Below, piece by piece: positions 25,233-32,893 of a stretch of 64,000 nucleotides of DNA. This DNA is from Myxococcales bacterium (GTDB lineage: Bacteria > Myxococcota_A > Polyangia > Polyangiales > Polyangiaceae): positions 62,001-126,000 of the forward strand of contig JADJQX010000007.1 in the NCBI GenBank assembly GCA_016712525.1, given 5' to 3'. The number at the start of each line of letters is the position of its first letter. Position 1 is the stretch's first letter. The notes beneath the pieces are model-generated. The model was given only the letters and a program-made list of their open reading frames with translations. It did no database searches and was not told the origin of the DNA. The translations under genes and the position numbers were made by a program.

Positions 25233-26912
25233 ATGGCCTTCGCAAAGCTCGTCACGGGTCTCGCGTGCATCGCTTCGGTTTCCGCTCTCGTCGTCGCGTG
25301 TGGCGGCAGCGACACGCTCCCCCCTCTGGATGGGCTCGACGGCAGCGTCGATCCGAACAACGACCCGAACGGGACGGACAAAATCTGTCTCCTCAACAAC
25401 TGCGACACGGATCGCCACTGCCAGGACTGCACCGGCGGTCGCACCGTCTGCAACCAGAAGGAGAACCGCTGCGTGGCCTGCGGGCCCGACGCCGGCGGGA
25501 AGACCTGCGGCGCAGGACAGACGTGCACGAAGTACGGCGACTGCGTCGGCGGGGGCGTGGCCTGCGCCGAGGACGTGAACGGCGTCCCCACCATCACGTG
25601 CAACGCCGACGCCGACTGCGCCGCGTGCGGACCGGCCTTCAAGGTGTGTGATCCCGCCGCCAAGAAGTGCGTCGGGTGCACGACCACGAACGTCACGAAC
25701 TGCCAGTCGACCGACGTCTGCAAAGACAGCAAATGCCAAGCGGCCTGCCCCGACAGCTGCAAGACCGACGCGGACTGCAGCGAGTGCGGTGGCAAGAACG
25801 GCGCGCCCGCCAACAACGCCTGCAACCGCGGCGTGTGCGCGAAGTGCAGCGAGTCGAAGAAGTGCCCCGGCTCGAACGAGATCTGCAACGACGTCGGCGA
25901 TTGCGAGAAGATCTGCGGCGTCGCCGGCAACCCCAACAAGTGCAAGGCCGACGCGGACTGCGCCGCCTGCCAGGGTGGCCTCACCAAGTGCACGGGTGTT
26001 CCCATCGGCGGCGGTCTCGGCACGTGCGCGGCCCCCGCGGCCGGCTGCGAGGACCTCGGCAAGGGCGTCTTCGTCCTCCCCGATCCCTTCAGCCGCGTGA
26101 CCCAGGCATGCTCGACCGACGCGAACTGCGCCGGCGTGAAGGCCCAGCTCAACGTGGGCGCCCTCATCAAGAAGGCCACCGGCCTCAACGTCAAAGACGC
26201 GAACATCGACTACCCGATGAACGCCTGCGCCAACGTCGACATCCTCGACGGGAAGAAGTGCGGCGTCTGCGTGCCCTGCAAGAAGGACGCGGACTGCCAG
26301 GCGATCGATGTTCAGAAGTTCGCCGGTGACGCGTTCGGGCCGATCGGGAGCATCGCGGCCGCGCTCCTCCTCGACAAGGTGTTCGGCCCGACGGACCGCA
26401 AGGTCCACATGTACTGCCAGATGATCGCGGGCGGCTACGGCGCGTGTGTGCCCTGCCCGAGCTTCTTCCAGCGGTGCGGCGACGCGGCGGTCGCCGGCGA
26501 AGAGCCCGCGACGGCCTGCGACCACGACGTGTGCACGCTCGGCCCCGCGCTCGGCGCCACCTGCGAGCAAGGCTGCGCCGGCCGCGTCGGGATGAAAGAT
26601 GCATTCTGCAACTCGAAGATGGGCTTCTGGGACCAGAAGTGCAAATCGCTCGTCGAGACCGAGTGCACGAACAAAACCTGCTTCCCCGACAGCTGCGCGT
26701 CCCCCAAGACGGCGGGCTGGTACTGCAGCGACAGCAACAAAAACGCGGGCTACCGCTGCGCCGGTGACGGCAGCGTGACCATCGCCGAGGGCCACTCCTG
26801 CGCGACGCAGCCCAACCCGACCTACTGCCACCGTCAAGACCCGGCCGACATCCGCTCGAAGGCGGTCCTCGACACGAACGGTCGTCCGCGCTGCTTCCCG
26901 ACGGCCCAGTGA
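25233..26912 (+). CDS. Cysteine-rich lipoprotein
   Basis: A 559-residue lipoprotein, signal MAFAKLVTGLACIASVSALVVAC with lipobox Cys23. The mature chain is built of Cys-rich units such as C-x-x-D-x-D-C-x-x-C (NADADCAAC, KTDADCSEC, KADADCAAC, KKDADCQAI), the style common in myxobacterial surface proteins. A less Cys-rich stretch at about 290-400 contains LNVGALIKKATGLNVKD. Many disulfides are expected. Its stop overlaps the GTG of a thioredoxin-like lipoprotein (GTGA), which could serve disulfide handling on the same protein. Ligand unknown. Confidence 0.82.
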   Translation: MAFAKLVTGLACIASVSALVVACGGSDTLPPLDGLDGSVDPNNDPNGTDKICLLNNCDTDRHCQDCTGGRTVCNQKENRCVACGPDAGGKTCGAGQTCTKYGDCVGGGVACAEDVNGVPTITCNADADCAACGPAFKVCDPAAKKCVGCTTTNVTNCQSTDVCKDSKCQAACPDSCKTDADCSECGGKNGAPANNACNRGVCAKCSESKKCPGSNEICNDVGDCEKICGVAGNPNKCKADADCAACQGGLTKCTGVPIGGGLGTCAAPAAGCEDLGKGVFVLPDPFSRVTQACSTDANCAGVKAQLNVGALIKKATGLNVKDANIDYPMNACANVDILDGKKCGVCVPCKKDADCQAIDVQKFAGDAFGPIGSIAAALLLDKVFGPTDRKVHMYCQMIAGGYGACVPCPSFFQRCGDAAVAGEEPATACDHDVCTLGPALGATCEQGCAGRVGMKDAFCNSKMGFWDQKCKSLVETECTNKTCFPDSCASPKTAGWYCSDSNKNAGYRCAGDGSVTIAEGHSCATQPNPTYCHRQDPADIRSKAVLDTNGRPRCFPTAQ

Positions 26913-27430
26913 GGTCGCGGGTCGCGCGGGCTCTGTCCGTGCTCGGCACGGCGCTCTTCGCGTTCGCGGGGGGCGCCTGCCGCGACAAATCCTCGCCGTC
27001 CGAAGGGGCGACCCAGGGCGCGCCCTCGGCCGCTTCCTTCGTCGAAGTGCGTCCCAAGCCGTCCGAGGGGTCGCTCGCGGTGGTGCTCGGGAACCACGTC
27101 GAAAAAGCCAAGGCTCTCGGGTATTTACCCGTCGTGGAGCTCGGGGCGACGTGGTGCGGCCCCTGCCGTGAGCTCGAGGCGAGCATGAGCGACGCCCGCA
27201 TGCAGGCCGCCTTCAAGGCGACCTACGTCGTCCACCTCGACGTCGACGCGTGGGGGGGCTCGCTCGGAGCCGTCGGGCTCGCCTCGCCGTCGATCCCCGT
27301 CTTCATCGTGCTCGACGAGAAGGGCCGCGGAACGAAGCGACGCATCGACGGGAGCGCGTGGGACGACAACGTGCCGGCGAACATGGCGCCGAAGCTCGAC
27401 ACGTTCTTTCACACGAAGGTCTCCCCGTGA
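26909..27430 (+). CDS. Thioredoxin-like lipoprotein
   Basis: 173 residues from GTG 26909, coupled to the previous stop. The signal MRSRVARALSVLGTALFAFAGGAC ends in a lipobox, so it is membrane-anchored outside the cytoplasm. A thioredoxin fold follows with the active-site WCGPC at about residues 87-91 (VVELGATWCGPCRELEASM), then YVVHLDVDAWGG and the cis-Pro strand SPSIPVFIVLDEKG. Probably a disulfide reductase or isomerase serving the Cys-rich neighbours. Confidence 0.87.
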   Translation: MRSRVARALSVLGTALFAFAGGACRDKSSPSEGATQGAPSAASFVEVRPKPSEGSLAVVLGNHVEKAKALGYLPVVELGATWCGPCRELEASMSDARMQAAFKATYVVHLDVDAWGGSLGAVGLASPSIPVFIVLDEKGRGTKRRIDGSAWDDNVPANMAPKLDTFFHTKVSP

Positions 27431-28335
27431 AACGTGCGAGCGTCGGGCTCGCGGCGGCGCTCTCGTGCGTGGCCGGGGTCGCCCTCGGAGGGCCGACGCG
27501 TGAGCCTCCGGAGGCGAGCCGCGCGCAGGTCGCGAACGCCGTCGCCGTCGTGTCCTCGGTGCTCGCCCAAGCCGCGACGGGCCACGCCGCCTCGCAAGGA
27601 TCCCTCGAAGAAGCCATCCGGCGCTACGTGCCCACCACGGTGCACGCCGTCGACGAAGGCACGATCCCCGCGAAAGGCTCGGGCACGTGCCCGGCGGACA
27701 TGGCCAAGGTGGCGGGGGCGTACTGCGTCGATCGCTACGAGGGCTCGCTCGTCGAACGCCGCGCGGACGGCACGGAGGTCGAGGTTTCGCCGTACGGACC
27801 GCTCGCGCCGGGGCGTGTGCTCGTCGCGAGGAGCGTCGCGGGGGTCGTCCCGATGGGGTACGTGTCGGCGGCCGACGCGGAGGCTGCCTGCCGCAACGCG
27901 AAGAAGCGCCTCTGCTCACCGCTCGAGTGGCGCGTCGCCTGCGCGGGCTCGAAGGGCACGGCCTACCCGTACGGCCCGGCGCGGGCTCCCGGCAAATGCC
28001 ACGACACCGGCAAGAGCCCGATGCTCACCTACCACGCGGACACCATGTCGCGCGGGTGGGGCATGACCGAGCTCAACGACCCGCGCGCCAACGCGCTCGA
28101 GGGCGGCCTCGACAAAACCGGCGCGAGCTCCGCCTGCGTGAACGACTACGGCCTCTTCGACATGGTCGGCAACCTCCACGAGTGGACGTCGGACCCGAAC
28201 GGCACATTTCAGGGCGGCTACTGGCTCGACACGACGCTTCACGGCGAAGGGTGCGCCTACCGCACGGTGGCGCACGGCGTCACGTACCACGACTACTCGA
28301 CCGGCTTTCGCTGCTGCGCCGACCTCACCCCTTGA
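27427..28335 (+). CDS. SUMF1/formylglycine-generating-enzyme-like secreted protein
   Basis: 302 residues from GTG 27427, overlapping the previous stop (GTGA). The N-terminus has a signal-like hydrophobic stretch (VGLAAALSCVAGVALG). The SUMF1/FGE-sulfatase domain spans about 80-302: YCVDRYEG, the middle AEAACRNAKKRLCSPLEWRVACAG, DYGLFDMVGNLHEWTSD, and the C-terminal TGFRCCADL. The segment that holds the two copper-binding cysteines in true FGE (C-H-x-S-Y-C) reads here LDTTLHGEGCAYRT with a single Cys, so formylglycine formation is doubtful; a structural or binding role is more likely. Confidence 0.85.
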   Translation: MKRASVGLAAALSCVAGVALGGPTREPPEASRAQVANAVAVVSSVLAQAATGHAASQGSLEEAIRRYVPTTVHAVDEGTIPAKGSGTCPADMAKVAGAYCVDRYEGSLVERRADGTEVEVSPYGPLAPGRVLVARSVAGVVPMGYVSAADAEAACRNAKKRLCSPLEWRVACAGSKGTAYPYGPARAPGKCHDTGKSPMLTYHADTMSRGWGMTELNDPRANALEGGLDKTGASSACVNDYGLFDMVGNLHEWTSDPNGTFQGGYWLDTTLHGEGCAYRTVAHGVTYHDYSTGFRCCADLTP

Positions 28336-28353
28336 CCGGGACGATGGCGGAGC

Positions 28354-30771
28354 TCACCGCGCCCTGCGGCGTCGCGCGAGTGTCGACCCGACCGCGAGCG
28401 CGAGCACGACGGCCGCTCCGGCGCCACCCGAACGAGAGGACGAGGCGAGGTCGCAGGAGCACCCGCCACCGTCGCTCGAGCCGTCCGCGCCCGCCGCGCC
28501 GCCGTCCCCTCCGCCGGATCCAGAAGGCCCGCCGGGGCCGTTGGGCTCGGTGCTCCCCGGGGGCGCGTTCTGGAGCTCGACGCCCTTCTCCTCGGTGACC
28601 GTGCAGCCCGCCGACGCAGGCGCGACCCGAAAGACGAGCGGCTTGCCCGCGAGCGCCCCACCGGCCACGATCTTCACCGCGCACTTGCCGCCCTCGGCCG
28701 TCGTGGTCACGGTCGACTTGCCGTCGGTCTCGGGGGCATCGAACACGACGTGGCGTGCCTCGGCGTCGGCCGTCGCGACGTAGGCGAGCTCGGGGCCCGC
28801 CGCGCCGTCTTTCGCCGACGACGCGACCACCACCGTCCGCGAGCCCCTCACGACCTCGGCTCCGACGACGCCCGTGTTCTTTGCATCGACCTTGGTCACG
28901 TCGCTCACCGTGGCCGCGGCCTCTCCCGCCTTGAGCCCGTCGAAGACGGTCACGGCGAGCGCCGAGGGGCCGGGCACCTTGAACCGGTACTCGTCCACCG
29001 GGAAACGCGCGGCCGTGCAGTTGTTGTAAGGTGCACCGTTCTGGCACGTTCGGGAAACCTGCGTAATCTTTCGAACTTCTGGCGTCCCACCGCTCCGCGT
29101 GACCTGGTGGATGACGAGCTCGGAGCCACCGACCGTGCCCTTCGCGCCGTCGGCCGTCAGCGTGAGGGAGGCCGCGCTTCGGAAGCGGACGTTCATGCCG
29201 CGCGCGGCGGCGTCCGTGCGCGCGCGATCGATGACGACGATCTCGCCCGAAGGCACGAAGACGAAATCTCGCTTCGCGAAGGGCACGTCGGTCTTGTCTT
29301 GGTAGTCGCGGAACGCCATGGCGATGTCGGCCCGCGCGGCGACGACCCCCGATTCGAACCCTCGCGCCCAAGGCATGTCGGCGCGCCCGTAGTGGCCCTG
29401 CCCGGGGCGGTAGTCGGGCTCCACGGTCTGCGAGTCGACCGCGAGCGCGTTGCCCGTGAACGTCGAGAGCGAGCCGTACGGGCTCGGATCGGCGACGAGA
29501 TCGTCTCCGCCGCGCGCGAGCACGAAGCTCGACGCGTTGAACTGTTGGTGGTCCGGCCCGAGGCGCGGCGCCGACGTAAACACGGTAAAATACGCGTCCG
29601 CGGCCCAGCTCGAGCGGGCGTAGAAGTTGCGAGTCCCCCGCGCGAACGTGAACGTCGGCGGCTTCTCGGAGACATAGTCGACGGGCGCGACCTTCCGCGT
29701 CTCGGCGATGGCCTCGCACATGAGGCACTCGTCGAGCTCGCCCGTCACCGGGTCGGCGAGCATGGCCGACGCGTGGGCCGCACGTTTCGCGTCGGCGCCG
29801 CCGAGGAGCGAGCCGAGCGCGGGCCTCCGTGTGATCGTGGCGTGCCGCGAGGCATCTCCCCAGTCGCCGCCCTCGTAGCCGCCCTTCGTGTCGGGGAAGA
29901 ACGTGTGGCGATACAGCGGGACGACGTCGTCGAAGAACCTATCGACCTCCGGGAACGCCGCGCCGTGCTGCTTGGCCGCGCGCCACGCGAGCCCGTAGCC
30001 GACGAGGCTGAAGGGCGCGTACTCCCAGCCCTCGGGCCAATCGCCGTCGCGCAGGATGCCGCTTGCGCCGAGCCCTTTGTCTTTGATTTGTTTGCCGAAA
30101 ATGTCGTCGACGGCCTGCGTCCAATACGTGGCCGCCGAGGGCTCTTCTCCGGCGAGCGCGAGGGCCGCGAACGTCTTCGCCGAGACGAACCCCGCGTGCA
30201 TGTTGCTGCCGGGCATGTCCCGCAGGTACCCGTCGCGCGTGTGCTCGTCGATCCAGTACTTCCCGCGCGCGCGGGTCTTCGCGGCGTCGACCCCAGCCGT
30301 GCCCGCGAGCCAGTCGTAGAGGAGCGAAGCGAACCCGTGGTAGCGAATGGCGTACCCCGCGTCGCGCTTCGCCACCTCGTTGCCGCCGGCGCGATCGCCT
30401 ATGGTCTCTTGGTCGTCGAGGAGCGCGTTCAAGTAGCGCACCCCTTGGGCCCTGTGCGCCTCGTTCCCCGTGATTTTGTAGGCCAGCGCGCACGCCGAGC
30501 CGTTGAACGCGAAGCCGTACCCCATGTGCACGCCGGACGCGTAACGCCCCGGGCTCGCGACGATCGCGTTGCAGTGGGCGACGGCCTTGGCGGCGGCCGA
30601 GCTCGGGTCCTGCGCCTTCGCCTTCAGCGCGGCGAGGGTCGGCGCGTCGAGCAAGATACGCGGATGCGGGCCCGTGGGCAGCGGCGGCGCGGCGGCGGCG
30701 CTCCCTTCGAGGCTCGCGAGGAGGCCCGACGCGGAGAGCAAGGAGAAGATCGAGGCAAGACGCGTTCGCAT
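28354..30771 (-). CDS. Heparinase II/III-like polysaccharide lyase-type protein with MYXO-CTERM tail
   Basis: 805 residues: signal MRTRLASIFSLLSASGLLASLEGSAAA, an alpha/alpha barrel at about 30-370 (RILLDAPTLAALKAKA, YRHTFFPDTKGGYEGGDWGDASRH), then a beta-sandwich heparinase-like part (ARSSWAADAYFTVFTSAPRLGPDHQQFNASSFVLARGGDDLV). The last 40 residues carry a Ser/Gly-rich linker, the GGGCSCDLA Cys motif, a hydrophobic stretch and RRRR, the MYXO-CTERM surface-anchoring signal. Likely a secreted, surface-anchored enzyme for an acidic polysaccharide. It is convergent with the SUMF1-like gene. Confidence 0.85.
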   Translation of the reverse strand: MRTRLASIFSLLSASGLLASLEGSAAAAPPLPTGPHPRILLDAPTLAALKAKAQDPSSAAAKAVAHCNAIVASPGRYASGVHMGYGFAFNGSACALAYKITGNEAHRAQGVRYLNALLDDQETIGDRAGGNEVAKRDAGYAIRYHGFASLLYDWLAGTAGVDAAKTRARGKYWIDEHTRDGYLRDMPGSNMHAGFVSAKTFAALALAGEEPSAATYWTQAVDDIFGKQIKDKGLGASGILRDGDWPEGWEYAPFSLVGYGLAWRAAKQHGAAFPEVDRFFDDVVPLYRHTFFPDTKGGYEGGDWGDASRHATITRRPALGSLLGGADAKRAAHASAMLADPVTGELDECLMCEAIAETRKVAPVDYVSEKPPTFTFARGTRNFYARSSWAADAYFTVFTSAPRLGPDHQQFNASSFVLARGGDDLVADPSPYGSLSTFTGNALAVDSQTVEPDYRPGQGHYGRADMPWARGFESGVVAARADIAMAFRDYQDKTDVPFAKRDFVFVPSGEIVVIDRARTDAAARGMNVRFRSAASLTLTADGAKGTVGGSELVIHQVTRSGGTPEVRKITQVSRTCQNGAPYNNCTAARFPVDEYRFKVPGPSALAVTVFDGLKAGEAAATVSDVTKVDAKNTGVVGAEVVRGSRTVVVASSAKDGAAGPELAYVATADAEARHVVFDAPETDGKSTVTTTAEGGKCAVKIVAGGALAGKPLVFRVAPASAGCTVTEEKGVELQNAPPGSTEPNGPGGPSGSGGGDGGAAGADGSSDGGGCSCDLASSSRSGGAGAAVVLALAVGSTLARRRRAR

Positions 30772-30951
30772 GGAAGCTCCGTACCGTCGCGAGGCGACGC
30801 TGGGACGAGCTTAGCGGAAAATGGGGCGTCGGCCCGCGCCGCACGGTTTGCGCGGGATCCGGCTCCCCGTGGCGTTCGCAAAAACGTGGGACCGAGCCGC
30901 CATGGTGGCTTTCGCCTCGGCCGCGGGTCGTGTAGAACCGCGGCCAAATTC

Positions 30952-30957
30952 GGAGGT
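30952..30957 (+). promoter_or_regulatory. Strong ribosome-binding site of mdh
   Basis: ggaggt five bases before ATG 30963. One of the few consensus Shine-Dalgarno sites in the window; it fixes the mdh start and fits high expression. Confidence 0.75.
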
Positions 30958-30962
30958 TTCCC

Positions 30963-31906
30963 ATGGCCAAGCGTAAGAAGATTTCTCTCATCGGGGCGGG
31001 CAACATCGGCGGCGAGCTCGCGCGGCTCTGCGCGAACACGCAGCTCGGCGACGTGGTCCTCTTCGACATCCCGGCCAAGGAGAATTTCGCCAAGGGCAAG
31101 GCGCTCGACCTCGAGCAGAACTCGAGCGTGCTCGGCTACGACGCCAGCATCACGGGCACCTCCAAGTGGGAGGACGTGGCCGGCTCCGACGTGCTCATCA
31201 TCACCGCCGGCATCCCGCGCAAGCCCGGCCAGTCGCGCGACGACCTCGTCGCGACGAACCTCCCGATCATCCGCGACGTCGCGAACAACGCGAAGGAGCA
31301 CTGCCCCGACGCGTTCGTCATCGTGATCTCGAACCCGCTCGACGCGATGGTCTACGAGTACATGAAGGTCACGGGCTGCTCGAAGAAGAAGATCGCGGGC
31401 ATGGCCGGCGTCCTCGACTCGGCGCGCTTCCAGCTCTTCCTCGCCCGCGAGGCCGGCGTGAGCATCAAGGACGTGCGCGCGATGGTCCTCGGCGGCCACG
31501 GCGACGACATGGTCCCCGTGCTCTCGATGTGCACGATCAACGGCGTGCCCGTCACGCAGTTCATCGCGAAGGACAAGCTTGCCTCGATCGTCGAGCGCAC
31601 CCGCAAGGGCGGCGGCGAGATCGTGAACCTCATGGGCACGAGCGCCTACTACGCCCCCGCGACGAGCGCGGTCGCCATGGCCGAGGCCTACCTCCTCGAC
31701 CAGAAGCGCCTCCTCCCCGTCGCGCGTACCTCGAGGGCGAGTACGGCTACAAGGACCTCTTCATGGGCGTGCCCGCCATCATCGGCGGCGACGGCGTCGA
31801 GAAGATCGTCGAGATCCCCCTCACGGACGAAGAGAAGGGCATGCTCGCGAAGAGCGCTGCCTCGGTGCAGGGCATCGTCGACGTCGTGAAGAAGACCCCG
31901 GCCTGA
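30963..31906 (+). CDS. mdh: Malate dehydrogenase (single-base frameshift near the 3' end)
   Basis: LDH-like malate dehydrogenase for the TCA cycle. From ATG 30963 the frame runs to about residue 254 with NAD-binding IGAGNIGG at 10-17, ITAGIPRKPGQSR, VISNPLDAM, and the catalytic VLGGHGDDMVP. After DQKRLLPVA the frame must shift to continue AYLEGEYGYKDLFMGVPAIIGGDGVEKIVEIPLTDEEK and end at TGA 31906. Expected gtcgcggcgtac is present as gtcgcgcgtac, so one G is missing at 31722-31726. The enzyme is normally essential and otherwise intact, so a sequencing indel is likely. Confidence 0.9.
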
Positions 31907-31920
31907 GCTCTCCCCACGAA

Positions 31921-31946
31921 GACCCGGCCTCGTGAGGCTCCGGGTC
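31921..31946 (+). terminator. Hairpin downstream of mdh
   Basis: gacccgg-cctc, loop gt, gagg, two unpaired bases, ccgggtc. An 11-bp nearly perfect stem starting 15 bases after the mdh stop; the first of two tandem hairpins. Confidence 0.5.
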
Positions 31947-31951
31947 GACCT

Positions 31952-31988
31952 CGAAGGGCGCACGAAGCCTCGTGTGCCCTTCGGTCTT
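31952..31988 (+). terminator. Rho-independent-type terminator of mdh
   Basis: cgaagggcgcacg pairs with cgtgtgcccttcg (12 of 13 bp, one mismatch) across a short loop and is followed directly by gtctttt. This T-tract makes it the best terminator candidate for mdh. Confidence 0.65.
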
Positions 31989-32063
31989 TTGTGGGGAAAT
32001 GTCGGCGTGTGTGGACCGAGCTCAACCTCGTTTTCTCGATTGCTCGCGAGGGGGACCTCTCGC

Positions 32064-32720
32064 ATGCTGAGCGCGATGCGTCGCTCCACCTTCGTCGTGC
32101 TCTCGGCCTCGGCTCTCCTCTTTGCGTGCGGCGGCGCGACCGCCACCGATCTCTTCGGAGATCCCTCGCCGGCCGACTCGACGGCCCCCACCGCGACGAC
32201 GCCCGGCACGACCCCGACGTCCACGAGCACGACGCCTCCCTCGCCCACGTTGCCCCCTCCGGGGCCGACGACGCCCCCGACGACGCCCCCGAAGGACGCG
32301 GGCGGCCCCCCACGCGACGCGAGCGTGCCCGACGCGGCCAAGCCCGACGCCTCGACCGGCGCGGGCATCGCGTGCGGCACCGTGGGCGCGTGCCCGCTCA
32401 CCGACACGTGCTGCGCGCTCTACCAAGCGGCGAGCCAGACGTACCGCTACGAGTGCCGCGCCGGGAAGGTGACGTGCCCCGAGCCGTCGACCCAGATCGA
32501 GTGCGACAGCTCCGAGGACTGCCCCACCGGGGCGAAAATTTGCTGCGGCGACCGTGTGCAGATCGGCGGCGGCGGCTACTACGACAAGCTCGAGTGCAAG
32601 TCCTCGTGCGGCGGGAACGACATCACCTTCTGCAACCCCGCGTCTCCTGCGGCGAGCTGCGGCGCGCGCGCGTGTGTCGCCTCGACGCTCCTCCCGGGCT
32701 ACTTCGCCTGTCAACAGTGA
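32064..32720 (+). CDS. Lipoprotein with Thr/Pro-rich linker and Cys-rich C-terminus
   Basis: 218 residues; the start ATG 32064 is preceded at a good distance by gaggggga (32048-32055); ATG 32076 is an alternative. The signal RRSTFVVLSASALLFAC ends in a lipobox. A long Thr/Pro-rich spacer (about 35-85) probably reaches through the envelope. The C-terminal domain (from about 105) holds 16 or so cysteines in patterns like CPLTDTCCALYQ, CDSSEDCPTGAKICCGD and CKSSCGGNDITFC, resembling small disulfide-rich modules. Function unknown; surface exposure is inferred. Confidence 0.8.
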   Translation: MLSAMRRSTFVVLSASALLFACGGATATDLFGDPSPADSTAPTATTPGTTPTSTSTTPPSPTLPPPGPTTPPTTPPKDAGGPPRDASVPDAAKPDASTGAGIACGTVGACPLTDTCCALYQAASQTYRYECRAGKVTCPEPSTQIECDSSEDCPTGAKICCGDRVQIGGGGYYDKLECKSSCGGNDITFCNPASPAASCGARACVASTLLPGYFACQQ

Positions 32721-32836
32721 GGCTCGGTCGTGCGTGCATGATGCACACGTAAATCCGTGTGCTGTGCACGCGTGCGCGCGATACGGGCAGCTGCTCGTGC
32801 GATGCCGTCTCGGAAAAAGCCGAGCTCCGAAAACGA

Positions 32837-32869
32837 GAGAGGCGACCCGGGAGCTCCAGGTCGCCTCTC
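32837..32869. terminator. Bidirectional terminator-like hairpin
   Basis: gagaggcgacc (32837-32847) and ggtcgcctctc (32859-32869), a perfect 11-bp stem with an 11-base loop, between a plus-strand lipoprotein gene and a minus-strand gene that ends at 32894. The location between convergent stops fits shared termination. Just upstream, 32733-32760 holds overlapping short palindromes (gtgcatgatgcac; gcacacg/cgtgtgc). Confidence 0.6.
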
Positions 32870-32893
32870 GTCATGTTCGGGGTCGAAGGCCGG

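Noticed and set aside
29341..29360. tRNA T-loop-like gattcgaaccc
   Set aside because: It lies in the coding sequence of the heparinase-like gene and no cloverleaf can be built around it.
28750..30962. Plus-strand frame covering the heparinase-like gene
   Set aside because: Arg/Glu-rich low-complexity reading antisense to a gene with a signal peptide, fold and MYXO-CTERM tail.
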